In this document: in pieces, positions 33,746 through 42,005 of the stretch
Numbering within the stretch: position 1 is the stretch's first letter
Layout of the letters: every line of letters starts with the position of its first letter
Source: 2-12-FULL-35-15 sp036386835
Lineage (GTDB): Bacteria; Bacteroidota; Bacteroidia; 2-12-FULL-35-15
Assembly: GCA_036386835.1 (NCBI GenBank)
Contig: DASVUX010000039.1
Span: forward strand, 1-64,000
DNA: 64,000 bases
Direction: 5' to 3'
Translations under genes and position numbers: made by a program
The notes under the pieces: model-generated
The model's input: the letters and a program-made list of their open reading frames with translations, nothing else
The model's database searches: none
What the model was told of the DNA's origin: nothing

Positions 33746-35482
33746 CTAACCGGCAGGAATATAGAATGTGAACACAGAACCTTCCCCCGGGGTGCTGTCG
33801 GCAACAATAAAGCCTTTATGGGACGACACCACTTTTTTGCATATTGCAAGCCCTATTCCGCTACCGCCATAAATATCTTTACTGTGAAGGCGCTGGAACA
33901 CCTCGAAAATTTTCTCTGAATACTGTTTGTCAAAACCAATTCCGTTATCAGAAACGCTGATCTTCCAGTAATGGAAACGGGAGTTGATGGCCGGATGATC
34001 GAGAGTATTGCCGCTTACCTTTTCACTGGTTATTTTAACCCTGGGCACTGCACCAGGTTTGCTGTATTTAATTGCATTACTGATCAGGTTTACAAACAGC
34101 TGCTGTAACTGAAAGGGTACTGCATTCACAACAGGCAATTTATCTGTTTCAATAAGGGCATGCTTTTCCTGGATAAGATCATCGAGCGTAAACCTGACAT
34201 CCTTCATCAGATCATTCAGGTCCGTTTTTTCAAAAACCATTTCAGTACTTTCTATTTTTGAATAATTCAGGAAGGCAAGAATCAGGTTCTGCATCCTGAA
34301 CCCGGAAGACGAGATCCGCTGAAGATAATTCTTTGTAGCATCACTGAGTTCACCTTTATCTTTTTCAAGTATCAGATTACTGAAGATCTGGATTTTCCTC
34401 ACCGGTTCCTGGAGATCATGGCTGGCAATATAATTAAAGGAAGCCAGCTGCTGGTTCATCTGTTCCAGCTCCAGATTCTTCATTTGCAGCTGTTCCTGCA
34501 TCAGTACATCATCGGTAACATCCTGTACTGTACCGATCATGAAAGTTTCTTTATCCTTGTTAATGATCCGCCCCGTAGTCCGGATATACTTCAGCTTCCC
34601 TTTTATCACAGCACGGTAAGTAGCCGGGGTTACCTGTCTCTGCTGGAAAACCAGGGTTCCGTCTTCTTTTATTTTTTCGCGATCATCCGGATGAATAAAT
34701 GAAAGGTATTTTTCAAATGACGGAACAAAGTCACCAGGCTCATGACCGAGGAGTCTGAATAAATTATCGCTGTATTCAAGTTCGCTGTTTTCGAGGTTCC
34801 AGGAGAAGCTTCCCAACATTGCATTCTCTTCCGCGTGAGTGAATAAATTATTCTTGAGTTTAAGCGTTTCGTTCAGCAAAGCCATTTTCCGTTGGTTTTC
34901 AGTAAGCAAAGCCTGCGCTTTTTTTGCTTCTTCCGCCAGGTCCTGCATAAGGATTTTTTGCTGGGTTTGCGTCAGGGTTTCTTTCGAAATCAGGTATGTA
35001 AAGTACCCGATAATAAAGGTAAAAGAGGTACGAACCATAACCCTGCCCAGGTTACCCTCCATCTGGTCAAGATAAAGCAGAAGGCAGAAATAACAGACCG
35101 TATATAAAGCAGCTGTAAACAATGTTGTTTTCAGGTCAAAGCGGAAAGCAACTGCCATGATGGAGGTATAAAGCATCACATGATAAGGAGAGTAATATCC
35201 CCCGGTAGCATAGATCCAAACCGTTGCAAAAAATGCGTCACTGATATAAGTAAACCAGCTTGCAAGAAATATAGGATATCTTTCATAGGGTTTGAAGTAT
35301 ATTACAAAGCCGCCATAAAGCCAGATGAGTACAAGAAGAATATGGGCAAGGTCTTTCTTGAGGATCTGTTCCGGCAGGAAAAAAAAAGTTATCGTTCCGG
35401 CCAGGATGACAAGTGCGCGGACATATGAGATCTGCTTTTCTGCATTGAATGTCTTCTGCTGTTCCGCTGCTTTTAGGTTCAT
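33746..35482 (-). CDS. membrane PAS-domain sensor histidine kinase
   Basis: 578 residues from the ATG at 35482 (MNLKAAEQQKTFNAEKQ); the frame is open 25 codons further, but a -7 box at 35499-35506 lies between. Six membrane segments occupy about residues 20-170, then a coiled linker, a PAS domain (NAMLGSFSWNLENSELEYSDNLFRLLGH and following), a HisKA domain with the phospho-acceptor in SHDLQEPVRK, and a HATPase domain with GIGFDKQYSEKIFEVF (N and G1 boxes) and GGSGIGLAICKKVV (G2). Signal unknown. No response regulator is adjacent on the same strand. Confidence 0.93.
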   Translation of the reverse strand: MNLKAAEQQKTFNAEKQISYVRALVILAGTITFFFLPEQILKKDLAHILLVLIWLYGGFVIYFKPYERYPIFLASWFTYISDAFFATVWIYATGGYYSPYHVMLYTSIMAVAFRFDLKTTLFTAALYTVCYFCLLLYLDQMEGNLGRVMVRTSFTFIIGYFTYLISKETLTQTQQKILMQDLAEEAKKAQALLTENQRKMALLNETLKLKNNLFTHAEENAMLGSFSWNLENSELEYSDNLFRLLGHEPGDFVPSFEKYLSFIHPDDREKIKEDGTLVFQQRQVTPATYRAVIKGKLKYIRTTGRIINKDKETFMIGTVQDVTDDVLMQEQLQMKNLELEQMNQQLASFNYIASHDLQEPVRKIQIFSNLILEKDKGELSDATKNYLQRISSSGFRMQNLILAFLNYSKIESTEMVFEKTDLNDLMKDVRFTLDDLIQEKHALIETDKLPVVNAVPFQLQQLFVNLISNAIKYSKPGAVPRVKITSEKVSGNTLDHPAINSRFHYWKISVSDNGIGFDKQYSEKIFEVFQRLHSKDIYGGSGIGLAICKKVVSSHKGFIVADSTPGEGSVFTFYIPAG

Positions 35483-35498
35483 ATCCTTTGATGGAAGG

Positions 35499-35506
35499 CA
35501 AAAGTA
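35499..35506 (-). promoter_or_regulatory. -7 box that sets the histidine kinase start
   Basis: Minus-strand TACTTTTG fits TAnnTTTG and lies 16 bases before the ATG at 35482, inside the longer open frame. It supports the shorter protein. Confidence 0.55.
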
Positions 35507-35625
35507 ATTAATGGGTACCGAAACCAGGGGAAAAAGATTGTGGTATTTTTTCCTCATCCAGGTCAGTTATTGATATTATTAGTATTTTTAAAGTCAAACC
35601 AAAAAAGCTTAAATCATTGCCAAAA

Positions 35626-36042
35626 ATGGATAAGAACATTTCTGCGAAAGACATTGACAGCTACCTTGCAGAAACATCCCAGCCGGCCAGGAGCACCCTT
35701 GATAAGGTACGGCATGTCATCCTGAAAACATGCCCGCAGGCGGAAGAAGTGATCAGTTATGGTATTCCCTCTTTTAAGTATAAAGGCATGCTGGTTGGCT
35801 TTGCTGCTTTTAAAGAACACTGTAGTTTCTTCGTACTGAATTCCACTTTTATTAACACGATCAAAGATGAGCTGAAACCTTATAAGACGACCAAAAGCGC
35901 GATCCATTTTTCTCATGAAAAACCCCTGCCGGCTACTCTTATAAAAAAGATCGTAAAAATGAGAATGAAGGAAAATGATGAACACGCCTTAAAAAAAGCC
36001 CAGGTCAAAAACAAAAAGAATAATGAAAGAGGTGCTGCTTAA
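35626..36042 (+). CDS. DUF1801 (YdhG-like) protein
   Basis: 138 residues from the ATG at 35626 (MDKNISAKDIDSYLAETSQPARS); a TTG three codons earlier is less likely. Typical family features: TLDKVRHVILKTCPQAEEVISYGIPSFKYKGMLVGFAAFKEHCSFFVL (key parts EEVISYGIPSFKYKG and HCSFFVL) and KSAIHFSHEKPLPATLIKKIVK. A highly basic tail follows. Family function is unknown. Its end overlaps the start of the membrane-anchored LuxR-type regulator by 20 bases, so the two are translationally coupled. It is the third DUF1801 protein in the window. Confidence 0.88.
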   Translation: MDKNISAKDIDSYLAETSQPARSTLDKVRHVILKTCPQAEEVISYGIPSFKYKGMLVGFAAFKEHCSFFVLNSTFINTIKDELKPYKTTKSAIHFSHEKPLPATLIKKIVKMRMKENDEHALKKAQVKNKKNNERGAA

Positions 36043-36493
36043 AAACAAGAGCATTATTGCATATGGACTTTCTCTCGCCCTGCTTTTATTTCTATTGAAA
36101 TGGCTTGAATTCAAATTCCTTATAATCAGTCATTCATTCGAGATCTATGCCGGTGCAATTGCGCTTATATTTACAGGCCTGGGAATCTGGCTTGCGTTAA
36201 AACTCAGCAAGCCCGGAAAAGAAACTGTAGTCATCGAGAAAGAGATCTATATCACAAAGCCCGCAGAGTTTATTCTTAACATTAAAGAAATAGAAAAGCT
36301 GGGGATCAGTAACCGTGAGCTGGAAGTTTTAGGATTAATGGCAGAAGGTTTAAGCAACCAGGAGATTGCCGGGAGACTTTTTGTGTCACTCAGCACCATT
36401 AAGACCCATTCCTCAAAAATCCTGGAAAAGCTGGATGTCAAAAGAAGGACTCAGGCTATAGAAAAAGCTAAAAGGCTGGCTATCATACCATAA
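36023..36493 (+). CDS. membrane-anchored LuxR-type HTH regulator without receiver
   Basis: 156 residues. Two membrane spans (about residues 10-27 and 40-60) are followed by a short linker and a complete LuxR/GerE HTH (about 91-153) with the usual pattern: ISNRELEVLGLMAEGLSNQEIAGRLFVSLSTIKTHSSKILEKL (key parts NRELEVL, GLSNQEIA, STIKTH). There is no receiver or ligand domain. The HTH faces the cytoplasm, so the protein would bind DNA from the membrane. It is coupled to a DUF1801 gene upstream and followed by a DUF4199 membrane protein gene, a set that recurs in Bacteroidota. Confidence 0.9.
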   Translation: MKEVLLKNKSIIAYGLSLALLLFLLKWLEFKFLIISHSFEIYAGAIALIFTGLGIWLALKLSKPGKETVVIEKEIYITKPAEFILNIKEIEKLGISNRELEVLGLMAEGLSNQEIAGRLFVSLSTIKTHSSKILEKLDVKRRTQAIEKAKRLAIIP

Positions 36494-36607
36494 CAGCATT
36501 CATCCCAAAGTATGAAAATGAATTTCCGGTAAAAATCATCCTTTAGTATGAATGCATTTTCCCGCTGACAAACCACCTTTGCGTCATAAACTTAAAAAGA
36601 ACTCATT

Positions 36608-37165
36608 ATGAAAAAAAATGTAATTGTATTTGGTTTGATCTCGGGACTCATAGTATCCGGGTTAATGGTTTTGTTTACAACGATGCATTATGATAATCCC
36701 GATTTCAGCGGCAGCATGCTGCTGGGTTATGCATCAATGATCCTTGCCTTTGCTTTTGTATTTGTCGGCACTAAAAATTACCGCGACAAATACAATGGAG
36801 GCACTATCTCCTTTGGCAAAGCATTCAAAATCGGGATCCTGATCACACTTGTTTCGTCAACAATGTATGTGCTTACCTGGTTGGTGGAGTATTATGTTTT
36901 TCTTCCTGATTTCATGGAAAAATATACCGTACAGGCATTGGAAGAGGCGCGCGCGTCCGGTGCGAGCGCTGCGGAAATCGAGCAGCAGGCTGCTGAGATG
37001 GCTGGTTACAGCGAAATGTATAAGAACCCGCTTTTTGTGGTTTTACTGACCTACGCGGAGATCTTTCCTATCGGCCTGCTGATGACGCTGATCAGTTCCT
37101 TTATCCTGAAAAGGAAACCACAACTCAGTGACAATAAAGAAATACACGCGGCTCCGGAAATATAG
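36608..37165 (+). CDS. DUF4199 membrane protein
   Basis: 185 residues with four membrane segments. The family signature is seen in MKKNVIVFGLISGLIVSGLMV, the FVFVGTKNYRDKYNGGTISFGKAFKIG segment near residue 55 (key part GTKNYRDKYNGGTISFGKA), and a Ala/Glu-rich helix (ALEEARASGASAAEIEQQ) before the last two spans. DUF4199 occurs almost only in Bacteroidota; its function is not known. A CACCTTTG near-match to the -7 consensus lies some 35 bases upstream. It is likely the target or partner of the LuxR-type regulator upstream, by position only. Confidence 0.92.
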   Translation: MKKNVIVFGLISGLIVSGLMVLFTTMHYDNPDFSGSMLLGYASMILAFAFVFVGTKNYRDKYNGGTISFGKAFKIGILITLVSSTMYVLTWLVEYYVFLPDFMEKYTVQALEEARASGASAAEIEQQAAEMAGYSEMYKNPLFVVLLTYAEIFPIGLLMTLISSFILKRKPQLSDNKEIHAAPEI

Positions 37166-37263
37166 TTTGATTTGACAATTGTTCATTCGAACTTTTCTGC
37201 TTGAAGCGAGAGAAAAGCAGCTTATGAAAGAAAAGGTTTTATAACTTTTTAGCTTCAAATCAT

Positions 37264-37271
37264 TACCTTTG
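37264..37271 (+). promoter_or_regulatory. -7 box for trmD
   Basis: TACCTTTG ends only five bases before the trmD ATG at 37277, so the mRNA would be leaderless or nearly so. Confidence 0.55.
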
Positions 37272-37276
37272 CCTGA

Positions 37277-37951
37277 ATGCGTATAGACATTATCACAGTC
37301 CTTCCACAGCTTCTCGAAAGTCCTTTCAGCCACAGCATTTTAAAGCGTGCTATTGACAAAGGACTTGTAGAGGTAAATCTTATTAACCTCCGGGATTATT
37401 CAACTCATAAGCAGAAGAGTGTTGATGATTACGCTTTCGGGGGTGGTGCAGGAATGGTAATGAGCATAGAGCCAATTGCTAATTGTATAAATGCATTAAA
37501 GTCGGAGCGAGATTATGATGAGATCATTTATACTTCCCCTGACGGTGAAACTCTCAACCAGAGAACAAGCAATCATCTTTCAACATTAAAGAATATCATT
37601 ATCCTATGCGGACATTATAAAGGGGTTGACCAAAGGGTTCGCGACCATTTTATCACACGGGAAATATCCATAGGGGATTATGTACTTTCAGGAGGCGAGC
37701 TGGCAGCTGCAGTAATCTGTGACAGTGTTATCCGCATCATCCCGGGAGCAATTTCGGATGAAACTTCGGCCCTTACCGATTCCTTCCAGGATAATCTCCT
37801 GGCACCGCCGGTTTATACGCGGCCTGCAGAATTCAACGGGTGGAAAGTCCCTGAAATACTTTTGTCAGGACATGCTTTAAATATTGAGAACTGGAGGCAT
37901 GAGCAAAGCATTGAGCGGACCAGACAAAGAAGGCCGGACCTCCTGGAATAA
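37277..37951 (+). CDS. trmD: tRNA (guanine37-N1)-methyltransferase
   Basis: 224 residues, SPOUT-fold methyltransferase that makes m1G37 in tRNAs reading CNN codons. Diagnostic parts: MRIDIITVLPQLLESPFSHSILKRA, the DDYAFGGGAGMVM loop near residue 50, the CGHYKGVDQRV motif near 114 and the knot GDYVLSGGELAA near 132. Followed by ATSDEF-like C-terminal region and YTRPAEFNGWKVPEILLSGH (key parts YTRP and PEILLSGH). Next gene is rplS, 155 bases on: trmD-rplS is a conserved pair. Confidence 0.97.
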   Translation: MRIDIITVLPQLLESPFSHSILKRAIDKGLVEVNLINLRDYSTHKQKSVDDYAFGGGAGMVMSIEPIANCINALKSERDYDEIIYTSPDGETLNQRTSNHLSTLKNIIILCGHYKGVDQRVRDHFITREISIGDYVLSGGELAAAVICDSVIRIIPGAISDETSALTDSFQDNLLAPPVYTRPAEFNGWKVPEILLSGHALNIENWRHEQSIERTRQRRPDLLE

Positions 37952-38048
37952 AGATCGTTTTTACTCTGATTTCAGGCTCGTTTGCCCTGTTCCGGTGAAA
38001 AAATCATTAAAATTTCCGGGGAATTGTTTATCATCAGAAAAAAAATCT

Positions 38049-38056
38049 TATATTTG
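38049..38056 (+). promoter_or_regulatory. -7 box for rplS
   Basis: TATATTTG matches TAnnTTTG and lies about 50 bases upstream of the rplS ATG. A TTG occurs near the -33 position with longer spacing. Confidence 0.55.
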
Positions 38057-38106
38057 CAGTCCTTTTTAGGCAAAGAATAGATTAATACATTATAAAACAA
38101 AGAGTT

Positions 38107-38457
38107 ATGAGCAATTTGATTCAATTCGTAGAAGAGCAGTTTGGTGCAAAAGCAACACACCCTAAATTCAAGGCAGGTGATACTGTTACTGTTCATTATA
38201 AAATTAAAGAAGGTGAAAAAGAACGCGTTCAGCAATACCAGGGTGTTGTTATCCAGCGTAAAGGTGCCGGTTTGACAGAATCGTTTACTGTGCGCAAAAT
38301 GAGCAACGGTATCGGAGTGGAGCGTGTATTCCCTGTTAACTCACCATATATTGACAAAGTAGAGCTTAACAAGGTAGGTGTTGTACGCAGAGCCCGTTTA
38401 TTCTACTTACGTGGATTAACAGGTAAAGCAGCTCGTATCGCTGAAAAGAAACAATAA
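38107..38457 (+). CDS. rplS: 50S ribosomal protein L19
   Basis: 116 residues, the normal length. Family features are PKFKAGDTVTVHYKIKEGEKERVQQYQGVVIQRKGAG (key parts FKAGDTVTVHYKI and QGVVIQRKG), ESFTVRKMSNGIGVERVFPVNSPYIDKVEL (key part GIGVERVFPVNSP) and RRARLFYLRGLTGKAARI. L19 sits at the 30S-50S interface. The gene has its own promoter box and ends with a strong terminator. Confidence 0.98.
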   Translation: MSNLIQFVEEQFGAKATHPKFKAGDTVTVHYKIKEGEKERVQQYQGVVIQRKGAGLTESFTVRKMSNGIGVERVFPVNSPYIDKVELNKVGVVRRARLFYLRGLTGKAARIAEKKQ

Positions 38458-38476
38458 TTTCAAAAGAATATATCAG

Positions 38477-38508
38477 AACCCCTTTCCTTAAAACGGAAGG
38501 GGTTTTTT
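38477..38508 (+). terminator. intrinsic terminator after rplS
   Basis: AACCCCTTTCC and GGAAGGGGTT pair with a loop of seven bases, followed by TTTT. It ends about 20 bases before the prfC start. Confidence 0.88.
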
Positions 38509-38530
38509 ATTTACTGTTCCTTATAATCCT

Positions 38531-40120
38531 ATGACCATTAAAGAAGAAATAGAAAGACGCAGAAGCTTCGGTATCATTGCCCATCCTGATGCAGGTAAAA
38601 CTACGCTGACGGAAAAGCTCCTTCTCTTCGGAGGTGCGATTCAAACTGCAGGTGCTGTGAAATCCAATAAGATCAAGAAGCATACGACCTCCGACTTTAT
38701 GGAGATCGAACGGCAGCGGGGGATCTCAGTCGCCACTTCAGTAATGGGTTTTGAGTACAAAGGATTAAAAATAAACCTGCTGGATACGCCCGGCCACGAA
38801 GATTTTGCTGAAGACACTTACAGGACGCTTACTGCTGTTGACAGCGTGATCATGCTCATCGACTGTGCCAAAGGTGTGGAGCCTCAAACCCGAAAGCTCC
38901 TCGAAGTGTGCCGGATGAGAAGCACTCCGGTTATTGTATTCATTAATAAGCTTGACCGTGAGGGAAAAGATCCTTTTGACCTTCTTGAAGAAATAGAGAA
39001 AGAGCTGCGGATTGACCTTCGCCCACTCAGCTGGCCGATCAGCATGGGGAAAACCTTCAAAGGAGTTTATAACCTGTATGAAAAAAGTCTGACCGTATTC
39101 AACCCCGGAGAGAAGCAGACACTGGAGAATTCAGTCGAGATCAAGGACCTGAGTGACGGAACCCTTGATAAGCTTATTGGTGAGGATTATGCCAAGACCC
39201 TCAGAAGCGATGTGGAGCTGCTTGAAGCCGGTTATCCTAAATTTGATATGGAGGAATATCTTGAAGCCATGGTTTCCCCGGTATTCTTCGGTAGTGCGGT
39301 GAATAATTTTGGCGTGAGGGAATTGCTTGATGCATTCATCCGTATCGCTCCTTCTCCAAGAGGAAGAATAACTGACAAAAAAGACATCACCCCGGATGAC
39401 AAGAATTTCAGCGGCTTTATTTTTAAGATCCATGCCAACCTTGATCCCAAGCACCGTGATCGCATCGCCTTCCTTCGGATAGTTTCAGGTAAGTTTGAGC
39501 GAAATAAAAATTATTACCATGTTCGGGAAGGCAGGAATATGAAGTTCTCCAACCCTACTGCTTTTATGGCACAGGACAAGAGCGTTGTGGATGAAGCTTA
39601 CCCGGGCGATATTATCGGGTTGTATGATTCCGGCAATTTTAAAATTGCAGATACCCTTACTGAGGGTGAGAAAATGAACTTCAAAGGAATCCCGCAGTTC
39701 TCGCCTGAACTGTTCAGGTATGTAGTGAACACCGATCCGATGAAGACCAAGCAGCTGAACAAAGGCCTTGAGCAGCTTACAGATGAAGGCGTAGCACAGC
39801 TCTTTACCAAACGGACCGATAACAGGAAAGTATTGGGGACTGTTGGGGCTTTACAGTTTGAAGTAATACAACACAGGCTGAAGAGTGAATATTCTGCTTC
39901 CTGTAATTATGAACCGATCTCATTATACAAAGCCTGCTGGATCAGCTCGAAGGACAAAAAGAAGCTTGAGGAGTTTATTTTTGACAAGGCGCATCACATG
40001 GCAAATGACAAAGAAGGCCGCCCGGTGTTCCTGGCAGAATCAGCATGGGCATTGCAGATGGCAGAAGAGAAGAATCCGGATATTAAATTTCACTTTATCT
40101 CTGAGTTCAAAGACGAGTAA
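38531..40120 (+). CDS. prfC: peptide chain release factor 3
   Basis: 529 residues, translational GTPase that recycles RF1/RF2. The G1 loop is AHPDAGKT (17-24), followed by the RF3-specific SNKIKKHTTSDFMEIERQRGISVATSVM region (key parts TTSDFMEIERQRGIS), DTPGHEDFAEDTYR (G3), NKLDREGKDPFDLL (G4) and the RF3 C-terminal domain (GTVGALQFEVIQHRL). All GTPase motifs are intact. It sits between terminators, so it is transcribed on its own. Confidence 0.98.
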   Translation: MTIKEEIERRRSFGIIAHPDAGKTTLTEKLLLFGGAIQTAGAVKSNKIKKHTTSDFMEIERQRGISVATSVMGFEYKGLKINLLDTPGHEDFAEDTYRTLTAVDSVIMLIDCAKGVEPQTRKLLEVCRMRSTPVIVFINKLDREGKDPFDLLEEIEKELRIDLRPLSWPISMGKTFKGVYNLYEKSLTVFNPGEKQTLENSVEIKDLSDGTLDKLIGEDYAKTLRSDVELLEAGYPKFDMEEYLEAMVSPVFFGSAVNNFGVRELLDAFIRIAPSPRGRITDKKDITPDDKNFSGFIFKIHANLDPKHRDRIAFLRIVSGKFERNKNYYHVREGRNMKFSNPTAFMAQDKSVVDEAYPGDIIGLYDSGNFKIADTLTEGEKMNFKGIPQFSPELFRYVVNTDPMKTKQLNKGLEQLTDEGVAQLFTKRTDNRKVLGTVGALQFEVIQHRLKSEYSASCNYEPISLYKACWISSKDKKKLEEFIFDKAHHMANDKEGRPVFLAESAWALQMAEEKNPDIKFHFISEFKDE

Positions 40121-40156
40121 TTAATTCAATAGAACTGCTCATAATACAAATAAAAA

Positions 40157-40188
40157 ATCCCCGCTTCGAAGAACGAAGCGGGGATTCT
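40157..40188. terminator. bidirectional intrinsic terminator
   Basis: ATCCCCGCTTCG (40157-40168) and CGAAGCGGGGAT (40174-40185) form a 12-bp stem with a five-base loop. The T-run is strongest in the minus direction, ending the T9SS-protein gene; it also closes prfC. Confidence 0.88.
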
Positions 40189-40205
40189 TATTTTATAACA
40201 ACAGA

Positions 40206-41243
40206 TTACTTAACGATCATCTTAGTAGTTGAACGTGTAGCATCAGTTTGAACAGATACAGTATAGAAACCGTTAGCCATTTCTGAAGTGTTAACTAAAG
40301 AGAATTGACGGCCTGCCGCTTGAACACCTTTGTTCTCAACAGATACAACTTTTCCTGTAACATCGTAAACAGTGATAGTTACATTTGAAGAAGTAGTAAG
40401 GTTGTAATTGATTTGTGCCTGATCAACAGCTGGATTTGGGAATACATTTAATCCAAGTGCGCTAACTTCTTTTTCAGCAACACCAACAGTTGAACCTCTG
40501 CGGATCATGAAATCATCGATAGAGATCAAGAAATCATCATCAGAATCGTGGTGGAATGCAAAGAATACAGTCTGACCAACGTAAGGAGTCAAATCGATAG
40601 CGAAAGGACGTAATTCACCTCTGTGAGCTGCATCAGCAGCACCATCAGTAGCCTCGATGTAAGTACCATCCTGGCCATGAACAAATCCCTGAGAGAACTG
40701 GAAAGTAGAATACGTTGTATCATTTCCTAAACCAGTATTCTCAGCAGCAGTAAACAATGTAGTTGTGAAAGCAAGATCGTCATTTGTAGTAGTAGAGATC
40801 TTTACTTTGTAACCATCCATGAAACGTGGAGTTTGACGTGGAGCTGACTTCCAGTATAAACTGTCACCAGTACGGATCGTGAAGCTTGGAGTCATTAACC
40901 AGTTACTTGCCTGGTCAAATGGAGAGAACCACGAGTTAGCACCCAAAACAACGTTATCGTTTTCGCCATCCATATCCACATCTGTAGTATCTACAGCTGC
41001 AAATGGGAATAATGCCTGCCATCCGCCGGAAAAACCAGCGCCTGAACCGTCAGCATGCTGATCTTCATCATAGCTGTACCATAATGGATCTGTAAGATTT
41101 CCCGGAGGAGGTGTAACATCATCTACCAGGTTATCATAAAATGATTGAAAGTTAAAACTTTCGTAAACAAGCGTGTCAAGCGTCTGTGCGTTAGCAGCAG
41201 CACCAATAAACAGGCTCGTAGCTAATAAGTAAATTTTTTTCAT
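40206..41243 (-). CDS. secreted choice-of-anchor J/cleaved adhesin-like protein with T9SS sorting domain
   Basis: 345 residues. Signal peptide MKKIYLLATSLFIGAAANAQ. The body is a MAM/laminin-like beta-sandwich of the cleaved-adhesin/choice-of-anchor J type: YESFNFQSFYDNL, then LGANSWFSPFDQASNWLMTPSF (key part SNWLMTPSF), DGYKVKISTTTND, and FFAFHHDSDDDFLISIDDFMIR near residue 230. The last 75 residues are a T9SS type A sorting domain (LNVFPNPAVDQAQINYNL, ITVYDVTGKVVSVE, MANGFYTVSVQT). It is probably a surface or released adhesin. Codon use is even and GC-rich relative to the AT-rich T9SS protein at 22740. Confidence 0.92.
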   Translation of the reverse strand: MKKIYLLATSLFIGAAANAQTLDTLVYESFNFQSFYDNLVDDVTPPPGNLTDPLWYSYDEDQHADGSGAGFSGGWQALFPFAAVDTTDVDMDGENDNVVLGANSWFSPFDQASNWLMTPSFTIRTGDSLYWKSAPRQTPRFMDGYKVKISTTTNDDLAFTTTLFTAAENTGLGNDTTYSTFQFSQGFVHGQDGTYIEATDGAADAAHRGELRPFAIDLTPYVGQTVFFAFHHDSDDDFLISIDDFMIRRGSTVGVAEKEVSALGLNVFPNPAVDQAQINYNLTTSSNVTITVYDVTGKVVSVENKGVQAAGRQFSLVNTSEMANGFYTVSVQTDATRSTTKMIVK

Positions 41244-41273
41244 CTTTTAATTGTTTAAAGGTTATAACGGTTA

Positions 41274-41281
41274 CAAATATA
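41274..41281 (-). promoter_or_regulatory. -7 box for the adhesin-like gene
   Basis: Minus-strand TATATTTG, about 30 bases before the ATG at 41243. Exact TAnnTTTG match; the -33 region is an A-tract. Confidence 0.55.
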
Positions 41282-41330
41282 ACGGAAATTATTCTAATTA
41301 AAAAAAAAATTAAAAATCGCATTTTAGTAT

Positions 41331-41338
41331 TAATTTTG
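41331..41338 (+). promoter_or_regulatory. -7 box for the 41350 gene
   Basis: TAATTTTG matches TAnnTTTG and ends 11 bases before the ATG at 41350. Confidence 0.5.
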
Positions 41339-41349
41339 GCTCCCGCCTA

Positions 41350-41982
41350 ATGAGAACACGCTGTTTAATATATTTCCTGCTGGTCATCATTTTAAACTCA
41401 AAGGATGTGAAGGGTCAGAATGTGAATCAGGACCTGGTAGTTACGATCCATGAAACCGCTTTGAACAAAATGTTTAAAGCATTGGGCCAGATCAGGGGAA
41501 CTTCGGTTTATTCCTTTATGTTCATGGAAGGGACCTATGACTGGACCCTTATCAACCCACAATTCAGGATCCATCCCGGGAAGATCGACTTTATTACTGA
41601 TGTGCGTGTGACGGTAGGAAAATACAATTACCTCCTGCATGTCAATGGCAATGCGGAAGCCTGCTATCAACCTGAAAACAATCTTATCCTTATCGAGATA
41701 GATAAAGCAAGCTTCCCGCTGAATATCATGTTTTTCGGGAAGATCCAGCATCTCTGGGATGTTGACCTTGCCAAATATTTTGAGACCCCTTTTTATTTTG
41801 AAGGACCGCTGACAATAGGGACCGAATTTGTTTTTCCCATGCCGGATAATACAACACGCACTGTATACACTCACCCCGTAAATTGTGGCGTAAAAATTGC
41901 TGAAAAACAGGTCATCGTTTCCGCAGAATTAGAGTTTGTTAACAGGAACGACCATCATACATCTCCTATTTTAAAAAAGTAA
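41350..41982 (+). CDS. exported protein of unknown function
   Basis: 210 residues. Signal peptide (MRTRCLIYFLLVIILNSKDVKGQ). The mature part is beta-rich and contains LVVTIHETALNKMFKALGQIRG near the start and IDKASFPLNIMFFGKIQHLWDV near residue 120. I do not recognise a family. The alternating strand pattern (FRIHPGKIDFITDVRVTVGKY) would suit a lipid-binding or beta-sandwich domain in the periplasm, but this is only an impression. A -7 box lies just upstream; the DUF5106 gene follows after 23 bases, so the two are probably one transcript. Confidence 0.75.
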   Translation: MRTRCLIYFLLVIILNSKDVKGQNVNQDLVVTIHETALNKMFKALGQIRGTSVYSFMFMEGTYDWTLINPQFRIHPGKIDFITDVRVTVGKYNYLLHVNGNAEACYQPENNLILIEIDKASFPLNIMFFGKIQHLWDVDLAKYFETPFYFEGPLTIGTEFVFPMPDNTTRTVYTHPVNCGVKIAEKQVIVSAELEFVNRNDHHTSPILKK

Positions 41983-42005
41983 TTGAAACAAAGTAGATAA
42001 TCTCT

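Noticed and set aside
37180..37260. terminator between the DUF4199 gene and trmD
   Set aside because: Only a weak CTGCTT/AAGCAG pairing with no following T-run; not enough to call.
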